Origin: Chloroflexota bacterium
GTDB lineage: Bacteria; Chloroflexota; Anaerolineae; Anaerolineales; Anaerolineaceae
Assembly: GCA_029777225.1 (NCBI GenBank)
Contig: JAKOSR010000123.1
Coordinates: 1 to 12,798 of the forward strand
Length of the DNA stretch: 12,798 nt
Reading direction: 5' to 3'
Positions 1-6,675 of this stretch are shown here, piece after piece. Position numbers and translations under genes: made by a program. Within the stretch, counting starts at the first letter, position 1. Each line of letters starts with the position of its first letter. The notes below the pieces were generated by a model, which was not told the DNA's origin, searched no databases, and saw only the letters and a list, made by a program, of their open reading frames with translations.

Positions 1-94
1 GGTAATGCCTATCCTTATGCTACGCGCAACCTGGAGTGCCAGTTTTGATGCGAATGCACAAGCCCGACGGCCCCTTGAAGGGTAAGGTTTCGGG

Positions 95-107
95 TATAAT
101 CTCATCC
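95..107 (+). promoter_or_regulatory. Probable promoter -10 box giving a leaderless mRNA
   Basis: A perfect TATAAT lies at 95-100, followed 7 bases later by the ATG at 108. With normal -10 to +1 spacing, transcription would start at about 106-108, so the message would begin at or next to the start codon. No convincing TTGACA-like -35 is present at 16-18 bp spacing; a TTGAAG at 75-80 is too close. Bases 1-94 show no other gene or structure I can support. Confidence 0.5.
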
Positions 108-518
108 ATGGAAAACAGCTCCTCCTCAACCCCGTTTAAAGCTTACCTTCCCGCATTTTTGGCTCTCCTGGTGGTTGGCGCACTGGGATTGGCCGCGATT
201 TTTTTCTTCACCCTGCCAACGATTGGTCCCCGCTGGCTGTTTTTCTTCTGCATCGTCCTTTTTGTTTCCGGCCTTTTCCTTCCGGTCACTTATTATCTTA
301 ACCTGCGCTTCCCCTCTGACCCACCCGCGGAAAGGCATGTCATTATCCGCCAGGCCATCTGGTTTGGCGTATTGACAGGCGCGCTGGCGTGGTTGCAAAT
401 CGGCCGGATGCTCACCATCACCATCGCCCTCGTTCTGGCAGGCGTTTTGGTGCTCATCGAGGTACTTTTACGCCTATGGGAGCGCAGCCGGTGGAAGCCG
501 GCAGAACCAGGCGCCTAA
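108..518 (+). CDS. Small integral membrane protein, four predicted helices, function unknown
   Basis: I do not recognise a family. From the ATG at 108 the product is 136 residues with a short polar N-terminus (MENSSSSTPFK). Four hydrophobic segments lie at about residues 15-36, 42-64, 81-97 and 101-123, and the C-terminus is basic. The reading frame is open back to a GTG at 36 (160 residues). I prefer 108 because a TATAAT box sits just upstream, so the GTG would lie outside the transcript, and because the extra 24 residues look non-membrane and unremarkable. The stop at 516-518 is 6 bases before selA, so it is probably co-transcribed with selA. It could be a small transporter subunit or a membrane anchor, but nothing in the sequence decides this. 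Confidence 0.7.
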   Translation: MENSSSSTPFKAYLPAFLALLVVGALGLAAIFFFTLPTIGPRWLFFFCIVLFVSGLFLPVTYYLNLRFPSDPPAERHVIIRQAIWFGVLTGALAWLQIGRMLTITIALVLAGVLVLIEVLLRLWERSRWKPAEPGA

Positions 519-524
519 TCTTCC

Positions 525-1892
525 ATGACCAGCCTGCGACAGATCCCCTCTGTGGACCATCTTCTGCAACAACCTGCCGCGGAACTGCTTCTGCGTGAAT
601 TTGGGCATGATTGGCTGGTGAGCGCCATCCGTGACGCGCTCGAAAAACTCCGCTCTGAAGTCAAAGCCGGCAAGGCACTCCCAAACGATGACGCGATTCT
701 TGAAGGCGTTGCCGCAAGCCTCGAAGCGCAAGCCCAACCCACGCTACGCCCCCTGATTAACGCCACGGGTGTTGTGTTGCATACCAATTTGGGGCGCGCG
801 CCGCTGTCCGGGGAAGCGCTTCAAGCGCTCGACCAGGCCGCCGCGGGATATTGCAGCCTTGAGTTTGACCTGGAAAGTGGAAAACGGGGAAAAAGGGACA
901 TCCACGCCGCACAATTGCTCACAAAAATCACTGGCGCGGAAGCCGCCTTGGTGGTCAACAACAATGCCGCCGCCATCCTGCTGGCGCTCAGCGCGGTTGC
1001 CAAACGAAAACCGGTGGCCATTTCGCGCGCCCAGCTGGTTGAAATCGGCGATGGGTTTCGCATCCCGGACGTGCTGCGCCTTTCAGGCGCGAAGCTGATG
1101 GAAGTGGGCACGACCAACCGCACCCACCCCAGGGATTTTGAGCTGGCGGCGGAGGCAGGCGCGGCAGCCTTTCTCTACGCGCATCCATCCAACTTCCGGA
1201 TTGAAGGGTTTACCAGCCAGCCCGACCTGCGCGAAATGGCTGACCTGGCGCATGCCCACGGGTTGCCCCTGCTAGTTGACCTGGGCTCCGGGGCGTTGGT
1301 GGACACAGCTGTTTACGGCCTGGCCCACGAGCCCAGCGCTCAGGACGCGCTGGCCGTCGACGCTGACGTGGTCACCTTCTCAGGGGATAAACTGCTCGGC
1401 GGACCCCAGGCGGGGATTGTGGTGGGAAAGGCTGTGTGGTTGGAAAAGCTGCGCAAGCATCCACTCTACCGCGCCATCCGGGCAGACAAGCTGTGCCTGG
1501 CGGCCCTCTCGGCCACCCTCTTGATCTATTTGAAAGGCCAGCAAACCAGCCACATCCCGATTCACCAGATGCTGGCCCGCGCGCCGGAGGCCATCAAGGA
1601 ACAGGCAAGCGCCTGGCAGGCGAAGCTCGGTCTTGGCGAGGTCATCTCCGGGTTTTCCACTGTCGGAGGCGGCAGCCTTCCGGGTGAAACCCTGCCAACC
1701 TGGCTATTGGCGTTCCCCGGCATGCCGGCCAACAACCTGATGGCCCGGCTGCGCGCCCAACCTTTTCCCATCATCGCCCGCATCCAGGACGACATGGTGG
1801 TGCTGGACCCAAGAACCGTCCTCCCCGGGCAGGAAGCGATGCTCCTGGAGGGTCTGACCCAAGCGATACTCCCCAAGAAGGATAGAGAATGA
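525..1892 (+). CDS. selA: L-seryl-tRNA(Sec) selenium transferase (selenocysteine synthase)
   Basis: SelA is a PLP enzyme that converts Ser-tRNA(Sec) to Sec-tRNA(Sec) using selenophosphate, the last step before SelB-directed insertion at UGA. The 455-residue length is normal for bacterial SelA. The N-terminal tRNA-binding segment (about residues 1-45, starting LRQIPSVDHLL) is present. This separates true SelA from shorter SelA-like aldolases. Core motifs include INATGVVLHTNLGRAPL (78-94), VVNNNAAA (143-150) and SGDKLLGGPQAG (286-297), in which K289 is the expected PLP lysine. KHPLYRAIRADK (311-322) is also typical. No Shine-Dalgarno site precedes the ATG, and translation may be coupled to the upstream gene 6 bases away. 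The stop overlaps the next start (ATGA). No selB, selC or selD lies in the window. Confidence 0.95.
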   Translation: MTSLRQIPSVDHLLQQPAAELLLREFGHDWLVSAIRDALEKLRSEVKAGKALPNDDAILEGVAASLEAQAQPTLRPLINATGVVLHTNLGRAPLSGEALQALDQAAAGYCSLEFDLESGKRGKRDIHAAQLLTKITGAEAALVVNNNAAAILLALSAVAKRKPVAISRAQLVEIGDGFRIPDVLRLSGAKLMEVGTTNRTHPRDFELAAEAGAAAFLYAHPSNFRIEGFTSQPDLREMADLAHAHGLPLLVDLGSGALVDTAVYGLAHEPSAQDALAVDADVVTFSGDKLLGGPQAGIVVGKAVWLEKLRKHPLYRAIRADKLCLAALSATLLIYLKGQQTSHIPIHQMLARAPEAIKEQASAWQAKLGLGEVISGFSTVGGGSLPGETLPTWLLAFPGMPANNLMARLRAQPFPIIARIQDDMVVLDPRTVLPGQEAMLLEGLTQAILPKKDRE

Positions 1893-3124
1893 AACAAGAC
1901 CTGAACCAACTGATGCTCGACCAAAACGCGGCCTGCCTGTGGATTAGCGGCGCGGCTCAACACAACCCCGCCATGGTCTATATGACTGGTGGCGCGCACC
2001 TGACCGGCGCAGACCTGTTTGTGCTGCCCGGCCAAACACCCTGGCTCTGCCATGGCCCCATGGAACGGGATGAGGCCGCCAAGAGTGGTTTTCAACTGCT
2101 GAGCTATGCCAATTACCCAATCAGGGAATACTTGCAGCGCGCCAACGGGGACCACCTGGAGGCGGCTGCCACGCGGTACCAGCAAATTCTGCAGGATGTG
2201 GGCGTGACGGAGGGCGAGGTGGTTCTGTACGGCTACCGCGAATTTGGGCCATTTTTCTCAATGGTCAAACGATTGGGCGAGTTGCTCCCCAAGGTCAATT
2301 TCAAGGGCGACATGCGTGACGCACTGTTGCTTGAAGCACGCGCCACCAAGAGCCCCGAAGAAACTGAAAGAATCCGGCAGATGGGGCGGGTGACCACCGA
2401 GGTGGTGGGCAGGACGCGCGATTTGCTCGCGAACAGCCGGGTAGCCGGCGAAACCCTGCTGAGGGCTGACGGGGAAGTGCTAACCATCGGGGATGTGAAA
2501 CGCCAAATCAACCTATGGCTGAGCGAACTGGGCGCTGAAAACCCGGAAGACACCATCTTTGCCATCGGTCACGATGCCGGCGTGCCCCATAGTGGCGGCA
2601 CACCCTCCGACCCAATCAAGCTCGGCCAGACGATTGTCTACGACATCTTCCCCTGCGAGGCAGGCGGCGGATATTTTTATGACTTCACTCGTACATGGTG
2701 CGTGGGCTATGCCACCGATGAGGTCCACCAGGCCTTCGAGCAAGTGAGGCTGGTGTACGATACGATGGCGCAGGAACTGGAGCTGGGGGCCAACCCCGCC
2801 CGTTACCAGGCCAGGACCTGTGAACTATTTGAGGGCATGGGTCACGAAACCGTCCGGCAAAATCCGCGCGTGCAACAAGGTTACGTGCACAGCCTGGGGC
2901 ATGGGGTCGGGTTGGATGTGCACGAGAAGCCCTGGTTCAGCAGCCCGGAAGATGACAGCAACTGCCTGCGCCCAGGGTCCGTGTTCACGTTGGAACCAGG
3001 ACTGTATTACCCCGAAAAGGGATGGGGCATCCGTCTGGAAGACACCTGGTACGTTACGCCGGATGGAAATTTTGAGAAATTCGTGGACTTCCCGATGGAT
3101 TTGATTATTCCGCTGAAAGGATAA
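1889..3124 (+). CDS. M24-family metallopeptidase (Xaa-Pro aminopeptidase-like)
   Basis: This is a creatinase/aminopeptidase-fold dimetal hydrolase of 411 residues. Its N-terminal domain is about residues 1-150 and its pita-bread catalytic domain about 155-411. The five expected metal ligands are visible: D252 (YDIFP), D265 (FYDFTRTW), H338 (HSLGHGVGLDVHE), E369 (FTLEPGLYY) and E384 (GIRLEDTWYV). The H234 of VPHSGG fits the substrate-binding His. The first ligand is in DIF rather than the more common DxG, a mild departure. There is no signal peptide, so it should be cytoplasmic, probably cleaving N-terminal X-Pro bonds in peptides. It shares ATGA with the selA stop and has an upstream AAGGA, which indicates translational coupling. 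Exact specificity (peptidase or another C-N hydrolase) cannot be decided. Confidence 0.88.
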   Translation: MKQDLNQLMLDQNAACLWISGAAQHNPAMVYMTGGAHLTGADLFVLPGQTPWLCHGPMERDEAAKSGFQLLSYANYPIREYLQRANGDHLEAAATRYQQILQDVGVTEGEVVLYGYREFGPFFSMVKRLGELLPKVNFKGDMRDALLLEARATKSPEETERIRQMGRVTTEVVGRTRDLLANSRVAGETLLRADGEVLTIGDVKRQINLWLSELGAENPEDTIFAIGHDAGVPHSGGTPSDPIKLGQTIVYDIFPCEAGGGYFYDFTRTWCVGYATDEVHQAFEQVRLVYDTMAQELELGANPARYQARTCELFEGMGHETVRQNPRVQQGYVHSLGHGVGLDVHEKPWFSSPEDDSNCLRPGSVFTLEPGLYYPEKGWGIRLEDTWYVTPDGNFEKFVDFPMDLIIPLKG

Positions 3125-3126
3125 AC

Positions 3127-4164
3127 ATGGCCGAGAAGAAACAGCTGCGTGTGTTGGGAGTGGAGAGCTCCTGTGATGAGACGGCCGCCGCAATCGTGGA
3201 GAATGGACGCGCCATTTTGAGCAGCGTCATTGCCAGCCAGGTGGACCTGCACGCCCAATTTGGCGGGGTTTACCCTGAACTGGCCTCCCGGGAACATGTG
3301 AAAGCCATTTACGCCACGGTCAACGAAGCGCTGCAACAGGCGCACCTCCAGTTGAAGGACCTGGATGGGATTGCCGTGACCCGCGGGCCGGGTTTGGCGG
3401 GTTCATTGGTGGTGGGCGTGAACATGGCCAAGGGGCTGGCCATGGCGGCCGAGCTGCCCATCGTCGGAGTCAACCACCTTGAGGGGCACATTTATTCCGC
3501 CTGGTTGCACCCAGCCGAAAATGCTCCGGGCCCGGAGCCCAAGTTCCCGCTCATCGCGCTGCTTGTGTCGGGCGGGCATACCGAGCTGATTTTAATGCGC
3601 GACCATTTGCAGTACCAGCGCCTGGGCGGGACGGTGGATGACGCGGCAGGGGAAGCCTTTGACAAGGTGGCCCGCCTGTTGGACCTGCCTTATCCAGGGG
3701 GTCCATCCATCCAAAAAGCCGGCATGGAAGGCAACCCAAAAGCTTTCAACTTCCCGAAGGCGCGCCTTTCCGAGCCTTACAATTTTTCCTTCAGTGGGAT
3801 TAAGACAGCCGTGTTGCGCACGGTTGAGGAATTCAAGAGCAACAAAAAGGAATTGCCCGTGGCCGACCTGGCGGCGAGCTTCCAGGCGGCCGTGGTGGGC
3901 GCGTTGTTTGAGAAAACCATGGCAGCCGGGGAAGAATTCAAAGCCCGTGAGATTATCGTGGCCGGCGGCGTGAGCGCCAACAAACCGCTGCGGGAAGCTT
4001 TCCGGTCTCAGACCAGTTACCGCGTGCATATTCCGGCATTGAGCCTTTGCACAGACAACGCGGCGATGATCGCGGGGGCTGGTTACCGTCACCTTGTCGC
4101 CGGTCAGGTAGACGCGTTGGATTTTGACGTTTTGCCCAACTGGCCCCTGGTGGCAGCCGGGTAA
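3127..4164 (+). CDS. tsaD: tRNA N6-adenosine threonylcarbamoyltransferase TsaD
   Basis: TsaD (formerly Gcp/YgjD) transfers the threonylcarbamoyl group to A37 of ANN-decoding tRNAs, working with TsaB and TsaE in bacteria. The 345-residue length is typical. The ASKHA-fold signature GVESSCDETAAA (11-22) is present, as is the metal-binding HLEGH (H117, H121). Also visible are LVSGGHTEL (146-154), GGTVDDAAGEAFDK (167-180), VAGGVSANKPLRE (278-290) and CTDNAAMIA (308-316), whose D310 is the further metal ligand. The ATG is 2 bases after the M24 stop, with AAAGG at 3116-3120 as ribosome site, so it is in the same operon as selA and the M24 gene. Its partners tsaB, tsaC and tsaE are not in the window. 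Confidence 0.97.
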   Translation: MAEKKQLRVLGVESSCDETAAAIVENGRAILSSVIASQVDLHAQFGGVYPELASREHVKAIYATVNEALQQAHLQLKDLDGIAVTRGPGLAGSLVVGVNMAKGLAMAAELPIVGVNHLEGHIYSAWLHPAENAPGPEPKFPLIALLVSGGHTELILMRDHLQYQRLGGTVDDAAGEAFDKVARLLDLPYPGGPSIQKAGMEGNPKAFNFPKARLSEPYNFSFSGIKTAVLRTVEEFKSNKKELPVADLAASFQAAVVGALFEKTMAAGEEFKAREIIVAGGVSANKPLREAFRSQTSYRVHIPALSLCTDNAAMIAGAGYRHLVAGQVDALDFDVLPNWPLVAAG

Positions 4165-4221
4165 AAAGGCCCCGGGAGGCAGAAGAAAAGCCGAAAACAA
4201 GGAGGGCTTTCCCCAAAGCGA

Positions 4222-4470
4222 ATGGCACCCAGCTTACACTCACCCAATCAAGCTGATGGTCACAATATGGAAGATACTTCGGCAGGCCAAACCAGGCCGG
4301 TAGGGGTCAGGCTGTGCGACTGGCACCTGATGGGGCAGGCGTACAAAGCGCCAGCGCTGAAGTATGGGCAGCCCTGCCCGTATTGCGGTTCGGACAAAGT
4401 GGACTACGATAGCTTGTTGAACCTGGTTTGTCAAAGTTGTGGAAAAACGGATACAGGTGCCTGCACCTGA
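4222..4470 (+). CDS. Small zinc-ribbon protein, function unknown
   Basis: This is an 82-residue soluble protein with a four-cysteine zinc ribbon, CPYC at 52-55 and CQSC at 70-73, each followed by G. Further Cys residues are C32 and C81. The start is uncertain. The ATG at 4222 has GGAGGG about 15 bases upstream, which is a long spacing. An internal ATG at 4267 would give 67 residues and keep the whole ribbon. Paired cysteines fit metal binding or a redox role beside the OsmC-like gene that follows. The gene ends in TGA directly followed by TAA. A hairpin follows the TGA (see findings for a selenocysteine hypothesis). I cannot assign a specific family. Confidence 0.7.
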   Translation: MAPSLHSPNQADGHNMEDTSAGQTRPVGVRLCDWHLMGQAYKAPALKYGQPCPYCGSDKVDYDSLLNLVCQSCGKTDTGACT

Positions 4471-4482
4471 TAAAAACAAGTG

Positions 4483-4501
4483 GCCGGCTGGTTCAGCCGG
4501 C
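4483..4501 (+). promoter_or_regulatory. Perfect 8-bp stem, 3-base loop hairpin between zinc-ribbon and OsmC genes
   Basis: GCCGGCTG at 4483-4490 pairs perfectly with CAGCCGGC at 4494-4501 around a GTT loop. No T-run follows, so it is not a normal intrinsic terminator. It lies 12 bases after the zinc-ribbon TGA and just ahead of the OsmC ribosome site, so it could tune OsmC translation, stabilise the mRNA, or act as a SECIS-like element. A smaller inverted repeat (CAGGTG at 4454-4459, CACCTG at 4464-4469) overlaps the end of the preceding gene. Confidence 0.55.
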
Positions 4502-4516
4502 AGAAGAGGAGACAAG

Positions 4517-4942
4517 ATGGACGCGAAAGTAATCTGGCACGGCGGTATGACTCTGGTTGGCCAGGCCCATTCCCCCCATACGGTGCAGATGGATTCAGGC
4601 GAGGCCAGCGGTGGCAACGACGACGGGTTCCGGCCGACGGAGCTGGTCGCGATTGGCACGTGCGGTTGTTCTGCGATGGATGTCATTTCAATCATGCGCA
4701 AAAAAAAGGTGGATTTTACGGGTTTTGAAATCAAAGTGCACGTGGAGAGCAATACCACGGACCACCCCCATGTTTTCACGGATATGGAATTTGAATACAT
4801 CGTCACTGGCCGGAACATCAACGTGGCGGACGTGGAACGCGCGGTTCAACTCTCGGAAGAGAAGTATTGCCAGTGTATCGCCATGATGAGCAAGACCGCG
4901 AAGATCAGCCATAAAATCACCATCATCGAAGCAGAGGCGTAA
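4517..4942 (+). CDS. OsmC/YhfA-like family redox protein
   Basis: OsmC-fold proteins are usually thiol-dependent peroxide or organic hydroperoxide reductases; the YhfA branch is less well understood. The product is 141 residues, as expected for a single OsmC domain. The first conserved Cys is C51 in TCGCSAMDVISIM (48-60). The second is C118 in SEEKYCQC (113-120). Each has an extra Cys nearby (C49, C120), which is unusual and could allow alternative disulphides or metal binding. The start at 4517 is chosen because AGGAG lies 6 bases upstream. The same frame is open back to 4439, but that would overlap the zinc-ribbon gene. It probably shares a transcript with the zinc-ribbon gene 46 bases upstream. 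Confidence 0.88.
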   Translation: MDAKVIWHGGMTLVGQAHSPHTVQMDSGEASGGNDDGFRPTELVAIGTCGCSAMDVISIMRKKKVDFTGFEIKVHVESNTTDHPHVFTDMEFEYIVTGRNINVADVERAVQLSEEKYCQCIAMMSKTAKISHKITIIEAEA

Positions 4943-4947
4943 ACCAG

Positions 4948-5003
4948 GCCGTCCACGGAAGCCCGCCCAGAGGCAAGGGCTTCGGCGCGCTTCCGTGGAC
5001 GGC
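4948..5003. repeat. Perfect 15-bp inverted repeat downstream of the OsmC gene
   Basis: GCCGTCCACGGAAGC at 4948-4962 is the exact reverse complement of 4989-5003, with a 26-base centre. After one mismatch the pairing continues for 4 bp (CGCC at 4964-4967 with GGCG at 4984-4987), giving a long imperfect hairpin. It begins 5 bases after the OsmC stop. No T-run follows on either strand, so it is not a classic intrinsic terminator, but a stem this long could still end or stabilise the transcript. No second copy was noticed in this window. The rest of the 4943-5099 gap holds only the next gene's promoter. Confidence 0.75.
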
Positions 5004-5072
5004 TGGAAATGAACGAGGCAGTTGTGTGCATGCGCCATGTGAAAGCCGTAGGACAGCCGACCCGAGCTAATT

Positions 5073-5081
5073 TGGTACAAT
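5073..5081 (+). promoter_or_regulatory. Probable extended -10 promoter for the M1-like lipoprotein gene
   Basis: TGGTACAAT at 5073-5081 is an extended -10 (TGn plus TACAAT). The predicted start of transcription, about 5088, leaves a leader of only about 12 bases before the ATG at 5100, and that leader has no Shine-Dalgarno sequence. No clear -35 is seen, as often holds for extended -10 promoters. Confidence 0.5.
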
Positions 5082-5099
5082 AATTACCTTCACACCCCT

Positions 5100-6572
5100 A
5101 TGAAAAAGAGTATTTTACTGTTTATGATTGCTATTATACTGGCCGGCTGCGGCAGACCTGCGCAAACGCCGGACCCGGCCGCGCTGACCGCTACCGCGGC
5201 GGCGCTGGTCACCCCAACCCCGGAACCCAGCCCGACGCCCAGCCCCACCGCCACCCCCAGCGGTCCGGTGATGCCCACGCCGCCACAGAATCGAACCCAC
5301 TACAAGCTGGATTTGATTTTAAATTACTACACGCAGCTTGGTAACGTCACCGAAACCATCACCTACACCAACCGTGCGGACAAGGCGCTGGAGGAAATCC
5401 TGCTGATTGTCCCCCCGCGCGACTATGCTGGCAGCTATGAGCAGTTCAGCCTGACCGGCGAACGGGTGGCGGGCTTCAGCGAGGACGGCACAAAAACATA
5501 CGTGCAATTGAGCCAGCCTTTGCAGCCCGGCGAGATGACGCATATTGGGCTGAACTTCCGCCTGTACTTCCCGGCACATGAGGGCATCTTCGGCGCGACC
5601 AACCGTCAAACGAATATCGCGGATTGGTACCCGTTTGTGCCACCTTACGACAACCAGCAAGGTTGGCTTGCCTACCAGCGCCAGGTGGATAACACCAACA
5701 CCATCGTGGGCGAATACCTGGTGAACGAGCTGGCCGATTTTGACGTGAGCCTGCAATTGACCGACCATGCGGACCTCATCGAGGTTGCCGCCAGCGCGCC
5801 GGCTTCCGGCACGGATGGGAAATACAGCTACCACCTGGAGTTGGCACGCGCGTTTTCCTTCTCGGTTTCAGACAGCTTTTTTGAGCATGAAATCATCCAG
5901 GATGGCGTGCGCATTCATTCGTACGTGTTCATGAACCAGCAGGAAACTGGCGAGGCGGTGCTTCAAATTGCCGCGCAGGCCATGAACCTGTTTGGTGAGC
6001 TCTTCGCCCCCTACCCGCGCGAAATGATTTCCATCGTGGCAGCTGATTTTTTACACAACATGGAAATGGATGGAATGGTGCTTTTAAGCCATAAGGTGTT
6101 CGATTTTTACGACAACACTCCGCGCAATAACCTGACCATCCTGGTGCCACACGAACTTTCACACCAATGGTTTTACAGCCTGATTGGAAACAACCAGGCT
6201 ATGGAACCCTGGCTGGACGAAAGCCTGGCTACGTATTGCGAGGTGCTTTATTTCGAGCGTTATCATCCCGATGAGGTCGTTTGGTGGTGGACCAACCGGG
6301 TGGATGAATACGGGCCGAATGGCTATGTCAATTCGACCATCTACAACCCGGGCGTATACACGGAATACCGTAACGCGGTGTACCTGAACGGCGCGCGCTT
6401 CCTCCAGGACCTCCGCGTGGCGGTTGGGGAACAGGCTTTTTATGCCTCGCTGAAAGATTACGCGGTCAGCAATTTTTACCAAATCGCGACCCGGGCAGAC
6501 TTCTTCGCGGCGTTCAGCCGGCACACCCAGGTGGACCTGGAGCCCGTTATTCAACGGTATTTTAGTAATTAG
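5100..6572 (+). CDS. Lipoprotein with M1-type (gluzincin) metallopeptidase domain
   Basis: This is a 490-residue secreted, membrane-anchored peptidase. The N-terminus is a lipoprotein signal: KK, a hydrophobic core, then LAGC at 14-17, so mature Cys17 would be lipidated. A Pro/Thr/Ser-rich linker follows (about 20-63), and is probably a flexible spacer at the cell surface. The region to about 265 fits the beta-rich N-terminal part of M1 enzymes. The catalytic part has HELSH at 351-355 and, after exactly 18 residues, E374 in WLDESLATY, the M1 zinc site HExxH-x18-E. Y428 (VYLNGARFL) fits the transition-state Tyr. The GxMEN exopeptidase motif is not intact; MEMDGMVLLS (321-330) stands in its place, so specificity may differ from classical aminopeptidases. 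It has its own promoter and terminator. Confidence 0.87.
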   Translation: MKKSILLFMIAIILAGCGRPAQTPDPAALTATAAALVTPTPEPSPTPSPTATPSGPVMPTPPQNRTHYKLDLILNYYTQLGNVTETITYTNRADKALEEILLIVPPRDYAGSYEQFSLTGERVAGFSEDGTKTYVQLSQPLQPGEMTHIGLNFRLYFPAHEGIFGATNRQTNIADWYPFVPPYDNQQGWLAYQRQVDNTNTIVGEYLVNELADFDVSLQLTDHADLIEVAASAPASGTDGKYSYHLELARAFSFSVSDSFFEHEIIQDGVRIHSYVFMNQQETGEAVLQIAAQAMNLFGELFAPYPREMISIVAADFLHNMEMDGMVLLSHKVFDFYDNTPRNNLTILVPHELSHQWFYSLIGNNQAMEPWLDESLATYCEVLYFERYHPDEVVWWWTNRVDEYGPNGYVNSTIYNPGVYTEYRNAVYLNGARFLQDLRVAVGEQAFYASLKDYAVSNFYQIATRADFFAAFSRHTQVDLEPVIQRYFSN

Positions 6573-6594
6573 GATGTCTTATAATAACTTTGCA

Positions 6595-6628
6595 CCAACC
6601 AGGTGTATCTGCCTGGTTGGTTTAATTT
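6595..6628 (+). terminator. Intrinsic terminator after the M1-like lipoprotein gene
   Basis: CCAACCAGG at 6595-6603 pairs perfectly with CCTGGTTGG at 6612-6620 around an 8-base loop, followed by TTTAATTT at 6621-6628. It begins 22 bases after the stop codon. Read from the opposite strand, the stem is not followed by a T-run, so it serves the + strand gene. It lies between converging genes; the end of the - strand operon is at 6676. Confidence 0.85.
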
Positions 6629-6675
6629 GGACCGGGAATCGAAAAGTGGGAATTGTTGACTAGAAAATCGAAAAC

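Noticed and set aside
5..19. Near-identical 15-mer at 5-19 and 9058-9072 (14 of 15 bases)
   Set aside because: A few such near-matches are expected by chance in 12.8 kb, and the two sites share no context, flanking similarity or structure.
36..107. GTG at 36 as the start of the first membrane protein
   Set aside because: It lies upstream of a perfect TATAAT placed right for the ATG at 108, and adds 24 residues with no clear feature. It remains possible if another promoter lies outside the window.
5215..5285. Repetitive C-rich tract as a tandem repeat or mobile-element remnant
   Set aside because: It simply encodes the Pro/Thr/Ser-rich linker of the lipoprotein, in frame, with no conserved repeat unit.
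6580..6585. TATAAT between the M1-like lipoprotein stop codon and its terminator, as a promoter for a tiny RNA
   Set aside because: No -35 is present, and transcription would begin at about 6592 and run straight into the terminator hairpin; AT-rich ends of genes often show such hexamers.
6637..6674. Two copies of AATCGAAAA (6637-6645 and 6666-6674) and a similar AATCGAAAG near 7110, as an operator or repeat array
   Set aside because: The copies are short and AT-rich, unevenly spaced, and lie downstream of genes rather than at a promoter.
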